Shown in pieces: positions 8,668 to 17,398 of a stretch of DNA of 64,000 nucleotides. Source of the DNA: Bifidobacterium thermophilum DSM 20210 (lineage in GTDB: Bacteria; Actinomycetota; Actinomycetes; Actinomycetales; Bifidobacteriaceae); NCBI GenBank assembly GCA_000771265.1, contig JDUB01000003.1:1-64000 (forward strand), read 5' to 3'. Every line of letters starts with the position of its first letter. Position 1 is the first letter of the stretch. The position numbers and the translations under genes were made by a program. The notes under the pieces are model-generated. The model was given only the letters and a program-made list of their open reading frames with translations. It was not told the origin of the DNA and did not search any database.

Positions 8668-9912
8668 TCAGAACTTCAAGCGCATATGCTCGAAGTTGAC
8701 CCGGCCCCAGAACCGCTGCCTCAAGGTATCCTCGCGGCACAGCAGTGGGCTGCTCCAATGGCCCGAGTCGAACATACGCATGGCGTCATCATGCTTGGCC
8801 CCATGTGTCTCATGGTCGATGACGCTGCGCGGAACCATCGTGAACAGGAAATCGTCGTCGGCGGCAAGTTCCTTGGCGGACAGAGCATCGTGCAAATCAT
8901 GATGCATGACGAAATGCTCGATCAACGGCTTGACGAACGGGCACCCGGCCAGACTGACATAGTAGGTGTTCCTGCCGGGACGCGTGTTGACTTCCAGGAA
9001 ATGGGGGTTGCCGTCGGCGTCATCCATGACGTCGAAATTGGCATAGCCCTCGTAACCGGTATCCGCAAGGAATCGCCCGGCTGCCTCGAGCAAATCATGA
9101 TGCTTGCCCGTGGACATGATAACCAGAGGATTGCCGATGCCGGTGGCGCTGCGGTCCTGCACAAGCACATCGCCGCTGACTGCCACGATGGCGGTGCCGT
9201 TGGCGTCTGAGAACGTGGTCAGCGTATGCAGCGACTCGTCGCTAGCGGACAGACGCTCCTGAATCAGCAAAGCATGCGAATAGCTTGACGCGGCGACGGC
9301 ATCGTAGATAGAGAACAGCTCCTGTTCGGAAGAGACGATATAGACTTTGTTTTTCCCGGGGATATCGGCATAATGCCAGTCGGCGGAGTTCGAAGGCTTG
9401 GCAATGAGCGGATAGCTCAGTCCAGACAGTTCCCGCTTCTCGCGCACGACACGCATCGACGTGCCGGCAAGCACAGAATCGTCATATGAATCGGAGAACG
9501 GCACGACGATGGTCTTCGGATACGGTATGCCCAGTCGGTCGCAGCGGGCGTAGAAGCGGTCCTTTTGCGTAATGTCGTCGAGCAGATCGAAATCGATATA
9601 CGGAATCACATATCCCAGTTCTTCCAGCTCCTGCTTATGCCTCGACAGGTTGCGCACATGCCAGTCGCTTGCCCCGGCGATGACCACGGGCTGCGCGTCG
9701 AAATGACCCGCATGGGCGTGGAGCCACTCCATCAGTCGCTGTTCTTTGTCGATATCTTCGATGGTGTGGTAATCGGTGAATCTACTGGCTGAAGAGTACT
9801 TGATGTCAGCGCCCGCCAGCATGGTCGTCTTGCTGGAATAACACCGGTGAAGCTCTCGCGCGTATGAATATCCGAGAGTGTCTCCGCCAAGGACGATTGG
9901 CTCAAAATCCAT
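8668..9912 (-). CDS. ATP-grasp carboxylate-amine ligase, D-aspartate-ligase-like
   Basis: A 414-residue ATP-grasp enzyme. The N-terminal segment IVLGGDTLGYSYARELHRCY and the KDRFYARCDRLGIPYPKT linker resemble the D-aspartate ligase family, which activates D-Asp and joins it to the Lys/Orn side chain of UDP-MurNAc-pentapeptide. ATP-binding and metal segments follow (YPLIAKPSNSADW; the C-terminal NFDVMDDADGNPHFLEVNTRPGRNTYYVS). It lies 52 bases downstream of murE on the same strand, probably in the same transcript, which supports a wall role. The start has AAGGA upstream. The exact substrate (D-Asp or another amino acid) is inferred from family resemblance and context; other ATP-grasp functions remain possible. 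Confidence 0.7.
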   Translation of the reverse strand: MDFEPIVLGGDTLGYSYARELHRCYSSKTTMLAGADIKYSSASRFTDYHTIEDIDKEQRLMEWLHAHAGHFDAQPVVIAGASDWHVRNLSRHKQELEELGYVIPYIDFDLLDDITQKDRFYARCDRLGIPYPKTIVVPFSDSYDDSVLAGTSMRVVREKRELSGLSYPLIAKPSNSADWHYADIPGKNKVYIVSSEQELFSIYDAVAASSYSHALLIQERLSASDESLHTLTTFSDANGTAIVAVSGDVLVQDRSATGIGNPLVIMSTGKHHDLLEAAGRFLADTGYEGYANFDVMDDADGNPHFLEVNTRPGRNTYYVSLAGCPFVKPLIEHFVMHHDLHDALSAKELAADDDFLFTMVPRSVIDHETHGAKHDDAMRMFDSGHWSSPLLCREDTLRQRFWGRVNFEHMRLKF

Positions 9913-9964
9913 AATTATTCCTTACCTGTCATGAATGTCGAATGCGTTCGCTCTGTATCCCGCG

Positions 9965-11512
9965 TCAACCCAGCAAGCGTGCAAAAATCGCGTCATCGCC
10001 CTCATACGGTGTATGCCGGTTCAGTCGCTTGATCCAGCGTTCGTTCCCCTTGCCGATGGCGAGGATGACGTCGAGACGCTCCGGATGGCTTTTCGCGGCT
10101 GTCACGGCGTTTTCAACTGCCTGTGCACGATCGAGGATGATGTCGTACTCGACTTGCGGGTCGGTAACATAGCCTGCCATCTGCTTGCAGATATCCTCTG
10201 TGGGCTCCGTATTGGTGTCCTCCTCGGTGAAGATGAACCGGCCGATTCGATGCTGGGCCGCTTCAACAATCTCCTTGCGGCGGTCGTACGCCTTGTTACC
10301 CGCGGAACCTGTAATCACAGTGATATTCGGGTGACGCGTGCCGAAGCGTTCGTTGACATAATCAAGCAACGCCGTCATGGAAATCCCGTTATGCGCGTAG
10401 TCGACGATGGCGACGGTATTCGTGGACGGGTCTTCGAAGCGTTCCATGCGTCCGGCAATCTTCACGTGCTCCATCGCATGCAGGGCTTCCGGCGACGCGT
10501 CAAGCCCCAAAGCGTGGACGATCGCCAGCGCCGCGGCGGCGTTCGCATAGTTGAAATCACCGTCAATTGCGAGCGAGAACAAGCCGAAATCGACGCCATC
10601 GGCCTCGATCCGGTACTGCGTGTGGGCGGGGTCCGCGGGGCTTGCCACAACATCGGCGGGCGTGGTGAGTTTCGCCTCGTCATGTAGCGCGAAGGTGACG
10701 ATGCTCCGCCGGTCGCGCTGCGCCTGCTGCCTGATCAGATCGGCATGATCCGCGTCGGCGCCGAGCACGAGCGTGCGGCAGTTGTCGACGATCTGCCGCT
10801 TGCACCACAGGTAGTCCTCGAATGTCGGGTGCTCGATAGGGCTGATATGGTCGGGGGAGATGTTCAGGAACACGCCCACGTCGAAGGTCAGGCCGTACAC
10901 GCGATTGACCTTGTACGCCTGCGAAGAGACCTCCATGACCAGATAGCGCATGCCGTGACTCACGGCCTCGCCCATCATGCGGAAGGCATCGAGCGATTCC
11001 GGCGTGGTCAGATCGGATTCCACATACGTGTGGCCGTCTACGCAGTTGTCGACCGACGAGAACAGCGCCGCCTTGCCGCCGCTGAGGGCGCTGAGCACGG
11101 CGTGGGTGAAGTAGGCGGTCGTGGTCTTGCCCTTGGTGCCGGTGATGCCGACCACGGTCAGCTTCTCCTGCGGACGACCGTAGAATTCCGCGGATAGCAG
11201 GCTCATCGCCTTGCGCACGTCGGACACGATCAGCCCCGGGGCGGTGGTGCGCTCGTGGAACTCGGTTTCGGACACGTATGCCGCCAGCCCGCGCACATCG
11301 ATCCCGTCAAGATATTCCGGGCGGAACGCGCCCTTGCAGAACAGCAGCGTACCGGCTTCCACCTTGCGCGTGTCATAGGTGACCGAAGAGAACGGAGTGT
11401 CCGAACCCTCGAATTCGCCGGCGTCCAGCGTCCAGCGGTCAGCCCGGACGATTTCGTGCAGCAGATGATGCTGTTGCAGTAGCTGTGCGGCCGAAGCCAG
11501 AGTCAAAGCCAT
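9965..11512 (-). CDS. murE: UDP-MurNAc-tripeptide synthetase (MurE-type)
   Basis: Adds the third amino acid to UDP-MurNAc-L-Ala-D-Glu in the cytoplasm. The 515-residue protein has the Mur nucleotide loop GITGTKGKTTT at about residues 122-132, the SDLTTPESLD substrate loop, the EVSSQAYKVNRV segment with its following lysine-containing region, FNYANAAAALA and VDYAHN. Where meso-DAP enzymes carry DNPR, this protein reads EEDTNTEP, so the DAP-binding Arg is missing and a Lys/Orn-type substrate is likely. The start at 11512 is chosen for a GAAAGG site 8 bases upstream; the open frame extends 60 codons further without homology. The ATP-grasp ligase follows it. Confidence 0.9.
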   Translation of the reverse strand: MALTLASAAQLLQQHHLLHEIVRADRWTLDAGEFEGSDTPFSSVTYDTRKVEAGTLLFCKGAFRPEYLDGIDVRGLAAYVSETEFHERTTAPGLIVSDVRKAMSLLSAEFYGRPQEKLTVVGITGTKGKTTTAYFTHAVLSALSGGKAALFSSVDNCVDGHTYVESDLTTPESLDAFRMMGEAVSHGMRYLVMEVSSQAYKVNRVYGLTFDVGVFLNISPDHISPIEHPTFEDYLWCKRQIVDNCRTLVLGADADHADLIRQQAQRDRRSIVTFALHDEAKLTTPADVVASPADPAHTQYRIEADGVDFGLFSLAIDGDFNYANAAAALAIVHALGLDASPEALHAMEHVKIAGRMERFEDPSTNTVAIVDYAHNGISMTALLDYVNERFGTRHPNITVITGSAGNKAYDRRKEIVEAAQHRIGRFIFTEEDTNTEPTEDICKQMAGYVTDPQVEYDIILDRAQAVENAVTAAKSHPERLDVILAIGKGNERWIKRLNRHTPYEGDDAIFARLLG

Positions 11513-11643
11513 GATCGAACCTTTCTTGTCGTTCCCCGTCTGCTCGCCCTCATTGTAGACGGTGCGCTGTGTCGGTTCCGTGCAGGCGCATGCCGAGAGT
11601 CCGGCGGTGCCGTCTGATTTTCGCCTGATATCTGCCGATGCGG

Positions 11644-12414
11644 TCACAGCCACTGATCGTGCAGCGGGGTACGGCCGCGGCTTTCCAGCCACTGATTGAA
11701 CGATGTCTGCCAGGCATCATGCGCTTGCCGCTGCCAATCCATCAGCTCACCCAAGGTCAGATGCCCGACCTGGGGGTACAAGGTGCTCATCGGCTTGATG
11801 AGATCCACCGCGGCGACCGTGTCCGCCGTGGCGTTGTGGAAATCGCCGGTGGGGACGACACCGTAATATTCCGTGGTCAAGGTCAGGGTACGCTTGCCGT
11901 GGCGCTTGGATACCGCGCGGTCGATGACCAGCGGGTCGACCACCAGCATGCCGTTGGACGGTTCCGCGGGATTTTGGCGCTCGCTGACTTGGGGCAGCTT
12001 CCAGCGATTCAGGTCGCCTTCGAGCATATGGACGTCAAAGGGGGCGTTATAGGCCAGTAGCGGGATGTTTTTATCCTGCGCTGCCGCAATCGCCCGGGCG
12101 ATCTGGTCGATTGCGTCCGTCGGCTCCATACCGTGTTCGGCGAGATAGTCATCGGTGAAGCCGTTGACGGCGCTCGCCCTTGGATTCATCCGCCGATGCG
12201 GGTTGATCACCCACTCGGCCTCGGCGTCGCCTTCATGGCCGCGCTGCGGATCGCGCAATACGAGGGTCGCGGACACGATGGCGTCACGTCCCGCCGCAAC
12301 ACCCGTGGTTTCGGTGTCGAAGCCAAGCAGCCACGAAGAGCCAAGCTGCGTGTCATCGCTTTGTTGTGGCGCTTCCTCCAACGCCGCAATCAGTGCGTCA
12401 TAAGTCATGGTCAT
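11644..12414 (-). CDS. DnaQ-like 3'-5' exonuclease
   Basis: RNase T/DnaQ superfamily nuclease of about 256 residues. The DEDD motifs are visible: DTETTG in LLGFDTETTGVAAGRDAI, NAPFDVHML in the middle, and a late HNATADTVAAVDL. This matches proofreading-type exonucleases that work on DNA or RNA ends with two metal ions. There is no polymerase domain, so it is a stand-alone exonuclease. Several in-frame ATGs (12444, 12423, 12414, 12408) lie close together with no decisive ribosome site; 12414 is a compromise. It is divergent from the sigma factor gene, with about 110 bases between them. Confidence 0.85.
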   Translation of the reverse strand: MTMTYDALIAALEEAPQQSDDTQLGSSWLLGFDTETTGVAAGRDAIVSATLVLRDPQRGHEGDAEAEWVINPHRRMNPRASAVNGFTDDYLAEHGMEPTDAIDQIARAIAAAQDKNIPLLAYNAPFDVHMLEGDLNRWKLPQVSERQNPAEPSNGMLVVDPLVIDRAVSKRHGKRTLTLTTEYYGVVPTGDFHNATADTVAAVDLIKPMSTLYPQVGHLTLGELMDWQRQAHDAWQTSFNQWLESRGRTPLHDQWL

Positions 12415-12511
12415 AAGGAACATTGTGCGATGCGAAACAGACAATCACCGGCAGAACGCTACCGCGGCTCGCCGTCGTCGCCGAATACGAAACGCCGAGT
12501 GCGGTGCGTCA

Positions 12512-12517
12512 TAGAAT
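12512..12517 (+). promoter_or_regulatory. -10 element of a leaderless sigma-factor transcript
   Basis: TAGAAT ends 6 bases before the GTG start of the sigma factor, so transcription would begin at or next to the start codon. No ribosome site precedes the GTG. A clear -35 element was not identified. Confidence 0.5.
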
Positions 12518-12523
12518 AGTGGG

Positions 12524-13207
12524 GTGAGCAACGAGCTGAACGAATCAACAGAAGAGAAGCGAAAGCGCTTCGAAAAGCTCGCCATGCCCGCGGTGAACAC
12601 GTTGTACCGTCAGGCAATGAAACTGACCAATAATCCCGATGATGCGCAGGATCTGGTCCAGGACACCTTCGAACGGGGATTCAAGGCATTTGACAGCTTC
12701 AAACCGGGCAGCAATTTCGAAGCGTGGATGACCACAATCGAGCGCAACTCGTATTTCAACCAGTACGCCAAAGCGAAGCGGCGCCCGCAGCGCGCGAACG
12801 ATTCGACCGGGGAATACGATGACTGGGATATCTACTCCGCCTCCGAACATGCTTCGCAAGGCTTGGAGTCGGCTGAACAGCAGTATCTCGACACGTATGC
12901 GCCTGAGGAAATCATGGCGGCGCTCAACAAACTCAGCCCTGAGCGCCGGCAGGTGTTCATCGACGCTGCAATCGACGGCAAGTCCTATCAGCAGGTGGCG
13001 GACGAGCAAGGTGTGAAAATCGGTACGGTGATGAGCCGGCTCAACCGTGCACGTACCCAACTCAAGCAGGAACTCGCCACGTATGCGAAAGAACGCGGAT
13101 ATGGTGTCGGGCGCACTCGTGCAAGCGAAGCTGATTCCTCTTCGCCGGTCGCGAATTCACCACGTCGCGGCCATACCAAGTCAGTCACGGCGGGCCATAA
13201 TGAATAG
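12524..13207 (+). CDS. sigH: ECF sigma factor of the SigH/SigR (RpoE) family
   Basis: A 227-residue alternative sigma factor. Region 2 is seen as LYRQAMKLTNNPDDAQDLVQDTF and FEAWMTTIERNSYFNQY; region 4 as LSPERRQVFIDAAIDGKSYQQVADEQGVKIGTVMSRLNRAR. In Actinobacteria this family drives the thiol-oxidative and heat stress response. The GTG start lacks a ribosome site but sits next to a -10-like TAGAAT, which points to a leaderless mRNA. A cysteine-rich protein with a strong ribosome site starts 48 bases downstream and is the probable anti-sigma partner. The last 30 residues are Ser- and Arg-rich and not conserved-looking. Confidence 0.92.
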   Translation: MSNELNESTEEKRKRFEKLAMPAVNTLYRQAMKLTNNPDDAQDLVQDTFERGFKAFDSFKPGSNFEAWMTTIERNSYFNQYAKAKRRPQRANDSTGEYDDWDIYSASEHASQGLESAEQQYLDTYAPEEIMAALNKLSPERRQVFIDAAIDGKSYQQVADEQGVKIGTVMSRLNRARTQLKQELATYAKERGYGVGRTRASEADSSSPVANSPRRGHTKSVTAGHNE

Positions 13208-13255
13208 CGACACATGTAAGCCAGCATGCCGCGGGCATCGCAGGAAGGAGTCGGC

Positions 13256-13807
13256 ATGAATCAGTATGAGCATCATAGCCATATCTCCATCACCCGCCAT
13301 ACCCGCGAAGGCGTGACGCGCACCGATGTGCATATCGCGCAGATTGGTTCGTTCTCGGGCGAGGACGGCGATCCCGAAGGCGTTGAAGCCGTGCGTGACG
13401 GTGGGCATGAGTGTTTCGATCCCGAATCCTGTTGCGATGCGCAGGAGCGGGCGCTCATCGCGATGATGCGCGCCTATCTGCGTCCGCAAGCGGCGCCGGA
13501 ATGTCTGATCGAGCGGTTGCATCGCACCTTGGATGCATGCTGCCGTGAAGAGGAATGCAGGCATGATGATGTCCGTGATGCGCGTGATGTTCGCGACGCC
13601 CGTGACCTCCATGTCGCCGACGGCGTTGATGGGCATGTCACAGATCTGCAGCCCGATGATGTCGTACGCCACGCTGATGCCCCGCGTCCGGCTGGCGGCA
13701 CGGTGGTGGTACGCCGTGTGCGGGTGCCCGGCACGGAGATTGTGACGGTCACCGATTTGTCTGTCCCCGAAGGCTGGACCTTCCCCACATACCCTGACGC
13801 GCATTGA
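13256..13807 (+). CDS. Probable cysteine-rich anti-sigma factor
   Basis: A 183-residue protein directly downstream of the sigma gene, with a very good AGGAAGGAG site 5 bases before the ATG. Residues 50-110 hold clustered cysteines (HECFDPESCC, APECLIERLHRTLDACC, EEECRHD), and the segment AYLRPQAAPECLIERLHRTLD resembles the C-terminal part of RsrA-type anti-sigma factors. The textbook zinc motif H-x3-C-x2-C is not present in that form. Position and cysteine content support redox-sensitive binding of the sigma factor; this is inference. A repeated DVRDARDVRDARD segment lies in the middle. Confidence 0.6.
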   Translation: MNQYEHHSHISITRHTREGVTRTDVHIAQIGSFSGEDGDPEGVEAVRDGGHECFDPESCCDAQERALIAMMRAYLRPQAAPECLIERLHRTLDACCREEECRHDDVRDARDVRDARDLHVADGVDGHVTDLQPDDVVRHADAPRPAGGTVVVRRVRVPGTEIVTVTDLSVPEGWTFPTYPDAH

Positions 13808-13884
13808 ATCACCGTCTCGCGGTAATTCGCCGTGTTGACTGGTTTGTTGGCTGGGTTGTCGGCTGATACCCGTTGCTGAAATGT

Positions 13885-14225
13885 TGGGTTTCGTATGTCC
13901 CGGCATACGTTGTGCGTTGGATAGGAAGCATGCGGTCCTGTCTGGAGACCGGAATGCTGGGTTTCGTATGTCTCGGCATACGTTTCGTGTCGGATGGAAG
14001 TCGTCTCCGCCTGTCTGGGTGTCGGAATGCTGGGTTGCGTATGTCTTGGCATGCGTAGTGCGCCGGCTGGAAGGTGTGCTGCCCAGTCTGGAGACCGGAA
14101 TGTTGGGTTTTCGTGTATCCCGGCATACGTTTCTCGTCGGATGGAAGTCGTCCTGCCCTGTCTGGGAGTCATTACACCGAACCGTGTATGTCCGGCATAC
14201 ACAACCCGCCGAATACGGTTCCGAC
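13885..14225. repeat. 73-bp tandem repeats with CGTATG/CATACG hairpins
   Basis: Copies start at 13885, 13958, 14031 and 14104, giving an exact 73-bp period, and a decayed fifth copy follows from about 14177. Each begins with TGGGTTTCGTATGTCCCGG followed by CATACG, so each can fold a short CGTATG/CATACG stem, and each ends near GGAGACCGGAATGC. Reading frames through it give only repeated peptides with no family resemblance. Related single copies occur at about 16940-17190. Nothing else is seen between 13808 and 14401. Confidence 0.8.
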
Positions 14226-14401
14226 GCGCTGCGTCCCGGTGGGGTTCGACAAGTCACGTATGCCATGGCATGCAGAATGTGCGGGAAACACACCGGCCAG
14301 AACCTTTGATTGGCTTCCACTCGCCGCCACCGGTCACACTTCTCGCAATACTCCTGTTCGCCGCGGACACCCGATGATCATGAACCCCAACGATTTGCGG
14401 C

Positions 14402-14447
14402 AAAGAAAAACCCTGCGGGCGATATTCATGTCATCACCCACAGGGTT
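14402..14447 (-). terminator. Rho-independent terminator of the bL37 gene
   Basis: On the minus strand AACCCTG and CAGGGTT close a stem whose inner part also pairs (GGG/CCC), followed by TTTTTCTTT. It lies about 80 bases beyond the bL37 stop. Confidence 0.75.
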
Positions 14448-14525
14448 CATGCAGCTTGTGCTGCGATGCGATGTCGCAGATGCCGCCACCGTAGACCGGC
14501 GTGTCGCGACATCCGTCAGCGCAAC

Positions 14526-14600
14526 TCAGGCATTTGGCCTTTTGCCGTGATTAGCGGCTTTTTTGCGACGTGCCTTGCGCTTGCGTCCACGCATACCCAT
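14526..14600 (-). CDS. 50S ribosomal protein bL37
   Basis: A 24-residue, highly basic protein (MGMRGRKRKARRKK...) that ends in ANHGKRPNA, the hallmark of the small actinobacterial large-subunit protein bL37 described from mycobacterial ribosome structures. AAGGAGT lies 3 to 9 bases before the ATG. A proper terminator follows downstream, so it is a free-standing gene. It is short enough to be missed by ordinary gene callers. Confidence 0.9.
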   Translation of the reverse strand: MGMRGRKRKARRKKAANHGKRPNA

Positions 14601-14701
14601 AATGGACTCCTTTGCTAAAGATTGATAAGCCTACGGGATTATCGCACATCGGCGGGACGTTTACAAATCGACGGGCCGCTTCAGCGTTATCCGACCAGGA
14701 T

Positions 14702-15643
14702 TCAGCGTTGTTCCGCAGAGATGCGGATGCTCGTGACACTCGTATCGCCCGGCTTGATGACGATGAGATCCTTGCCGCTGCGGAATGCGTTCGCGTATGC
14801 TGTCTGGGGTTCCACAGCGACACCTTGCGGGCGGATTGCCTCGGGGAAGCCGGTTCCCGTGCACACTTGGAACGACGTGATGGTCGGGCCGCCGCTGACG
14901 GTGATGGTCATGCCGTCCGGGCGAGTGAGCACGGCGGATGCATTGCCCTCTTCATCATGATGCAGGTCGGTCCAGGCGTCGTCGAAAGGCCGCCCTTCCA
15001 AGGTCGGGTTGTCTCGCAGATCGTAGATGGTGCCGTCCACGGGTTCCGTTCCTCGCGGCAGGAGCCTGTCATCGGCAATGACGTGCGTGTCTGCCTGCAC
15101 GCGCAGATGGCATTCGGCATTGTCCTGCTCGATTGCGTCTCCGGTGCTGTGCCGTCCGTTGGCCAGCCAAGGGTGCATCGCAGCGGCCCACGGCGCGTCG
15201 GTCGAGCCGTTGTTCAGCGCGCTGAGCGTCAGGGACAGGCCGTGCTCGTCTAGTCGGTAATCCGCGGTGACGACCACGTCGAACGGGTAGCCTTCCAATG
15301 CGGGCGCACGCCATTGCAGACTGACGCTGTTGTCCGTGCGCGCAAGCCGCGTCCAATACGCGCGGTAGCCGTACCCGTGAATCGCGTTATGGCGTTCATG
15401 CTCGTCAATCGGCAGCACATACTGTGTTCCTTCGAACTCGTATTCGCCGTCTTCGATACGGTTGGGGAAGGGGATGAGCAGCTGCCCGCGGCAGCAATTG
15501 GGAATATCGTCTTCATCGAACGGCACGATGATGTCCTTGCCGTCGAGAGTGAGGCTGCGCAATGCTGCGCCTTGCTCGGTGACGGTCGCCTCATACCTAC
15601 CGAATACGAGATGATACTGCTGTCCTGTCCTTGGTGAGAACAT
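14702..15643 (-). CDS. galM: Aldose 1-epimerase (galactose mutarotase family)
   Basis: Interconverts alpha and beta anomers of hexoses in the cytoplasm. The 313-residue beta-sandwich protein shows the family landmarks: NAIHGYGYR with the first catalytic His, AAMHPWL with the second His, and GVAVEPQTA with the catalytic Glu. The start has CAGGAG upstream. It could act on another hexose or a sugar phosphate, since the family is broad. It is monocistronic on the minus strand, about 100 bases before bL37, and may share a promoter region with ispH, which diverges from it. Confidence 0.88.
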   Translation of the reverse strand: MFSPRTGQQYHLVFGRYEATVTEQGAALRSLTLDGKDIIVPFDEDDIPNCCRGQLLIPFPNRIEDGEYEFEGTQYVLPIDEHERHNAIHGYGYRAYWTRLARTDNSVSLQWRAPALEGYPFDVVVTADYRLDEHGLSLTLSALNNGSTDAPWAAAMHPWLANGRHSTGDAIEQDNAECHLRVQADTHVIADDRLLPRGTEPVDGTIYDLRDNPTLEGRPFDDAWTDLHHDEEGNASAVLTRPDGMTITVSGGPTITSFQVCTGTGFPEAIRPQGVAVEPQTAYANAFRSGKDLIVIKPGDTSVTSIRISAEQR

Positions 15644-15912
15644 GCCCTGACTCCTGTCCGCTAAACATATGCGCCGCTGCGGATGCCATCGCTTCGGCGC
15701 GGGTCGCTGGATTCCATGCTATCGCGATGTACGCCTAGGCGCGTATGCGGTGGTTTTGTACGGCACATGATGCGGACATGCGCGGCGTGTTGTGCACGAA
15801 CTGCGTGAGGCTCGCCGAAACCGTGTTGGCGATGGTGGCAGGCATTACTATGAATGGTGCCTCGAACGGGGTGCGCAAACGCGTTGAGACACAGATGGGA
15901 GCGACAAGCGGT

Positions 15913-16920
15913 ATGAGCGGCGACGGCAAGCATATTATTCTGGCTGATCCGAGGGGGTTCTGCGCCGGCGTGGACCGCGCAATCGCCACCGTGCAGACCA
16001 TCGTGAAAACCGCGCACCCGCACAGCGGCCTGCCACCGGTGTATGTGCGCCGCCAGATTGTGCACAATCGCCATGTGGTCGACGATCTCGCTGCCCAAGG
16101 CGCGGTGTTTGTCGAGGAACTGTCCGAAATCCCCGATGATGCGGTCGCTGCGGGTGTGCCGGTGGTATTCTCCGCGCATGGCGTGTCGCCGCAAGTGCAG
16201 GCGGAAGCTAAACGGCGCGGCATGTTCATCGTTGACGCGACGTGCCCGTTGGTGAGCAAAGTCCATCGTGAGGTGCTGCGGTTCGTCCGTGAGGGCTATG
16301 AGATCGTGTATATTGGGCATCGCGGGCATGATGAGGCCGTCGGCGTGGTGGGGGAGTCGCCGGAGCATGTCCATCTGATCGAACATGAGGATGATGTCGC
16401 TGATCTTGATTTCCGGCCCGGTCAGAAGCTGGTGTTGCTCACTCAGACCACGTTGAGCGTCGATGAGACCGCCGGTGTGGTGGCAGCGCTCAAGAAGCGC
16501 TTTGATTGGATTGAGGAGCCGCCGAGCTCAGACATCTGCTATGCAACGCAGAACCGGCAGACCGCGGTGAAAACGGTTGCTGAACGGGCGCAATGCGTGG
16601 TGATTGTCGGGTCGGCGAACTCGTCGAATTCAGTGCGGCTGATGGAAGTCGCCCAGGAAGCGCTGGGGGAGCGGGGACGCGCTCACCGTGTCGATGATGC
16701 CGCGGAAATGGATCCGGCTTGGTTCGAGGGCGTTGACACGGTCGGCGTCTCCTCGGGCGCCTCGGTGCCTGATTCGCTGGTCGACGGGGTGGTTGAGGCG
16801 CTTCGGCCCCTTGGATTCACCGATGTCTCCTATGTCGAGACTGTCAAGGAGAACATGCATTTTGTGCTCCCCGCCGCGCTGCGCAAACGCGAAGGAAGCG
16901 CCGGCAAGCGGCCGGAGTAG
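15913..16920 (+). CDS. ispH: 4-hydroxy-3-methylbut-2-enyl diphosphate reductase
   Basis: Last enzyme of the MEP isoprenoid pathway, a 4Fe-4S protein making IPP and DMAPP. The three cluster cysteines are visible: ADPRGFCAGVDRAI near residue 17, VDATCPLVSKVH near 111 and DICYATQNRQ near 209. The substrate His residues lie in VHNRHVV, SAHGVSP and IGHRGHDE. The open frame reaches back to 15745; 15913 is chosen because a GGGAG precedes it and the conserved sequence begins five residues later, but 15895 and 15850 are alternatives. About 480 bases of repeat-containing sequence follow. Confidence 0.93.
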   Translation: MSGDGKHIILADPRGFCAGVDRAIATVQTIVKTAHPHSGLPPVYVRRQIVHNRHVVDDLAAQGAVFVEELSEIPDDAVAAGVPVVFSAHGVSPQVQAEAKRRGMFIVDATCPLVSKVHREVLRFVREGYEIVYIGHRGHDEAVGVVGESPEHVHLIEHEDDVADLDFRPGQKLVLLTQTTLSVDETAGVVAALKKRFDWIEEPPSSDICYATQNRQTAVKTVAERAQCVVIVGSANSSNSVRLMEVAQEALGERGRAHRVDDAAEMDPAWFEGVDTVGVSSGASVPDSLVDGVVEALRPLGFTDVSYVETVKENMHFVLPAALRKREGSAGKRPE

Positions 16921-16939
16921 TTGTCTCGGCGTGACGAAA

Positions 16940-17398
16940 CCTCGGTTCGTGCATGCTCGGGCATACGCAACTCGTCGTCTGCCTGCCAACGCTCCCGGCG
17001 CGTAGGTTGATTCGCCCGATGATGTATGCCACGGCATACGTAAGTTGCCGAATCCGTGTGAGGCGTTGCGGTGTTTGGAACGCTCTGCTGGGATTTGCAT
17101 GTCGGGGGATGCACAACCTGTCGAATCCCGTCCACAGCGCCGGCTGATGCTGGCGTTGCGCTGAATCGCGTATGCCGTGACGCACATCATCTCATCAATC
17201 AGAGCGCCGGATTCAGAGCGCCGGATTCAGAACGCCTGATGATGATGCGCGATATCATGTCGTATTTGCATGCGAGACAGGAGAGGCGGACGGAGCAGAC
17301 GAGACTGGTGAGGCGGGCATAGTCATCACCAGCTGGCATGTCAGCAGTCGTAGTATGGCGCTAAGCCTCGCGCGTCGCCGCGCATTGCCGGTCGCCGC
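16940..17398. repeat. Dispersed copies of the CGTATGCC/GGCATACG hairpin repeat
   Basis: Four degenerate units are recognised, at about 16950, 17025, 17095 and 17170. Each carries a GTATGCC..GGCATAC type inverted core followed by CAACTCGTCG or AAGTTGCCGAATCCG. They belong to the same family as the 73-bp array at 13885-14225, mostly in the opposite orientation. A perfect 14-bp direct repeat (AGAGCGCCGGATTC twice) lies at 17201-17228. No supported gene is seen in 16921-17398. Confidence 0.6.

Noticed and set aside
13885..14225. CRISPR array
   Set aside because: The 73-bp units are directly joined with no unique spacers, and no cas gene is near.
13873..14309. Plus-strand frames giving repeated MLGFVCPGIR-like peptides
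   Set aside because: They simply translate the 73-bp tandem repeat; the frame shifts between units because 73 is not a multiple of three.
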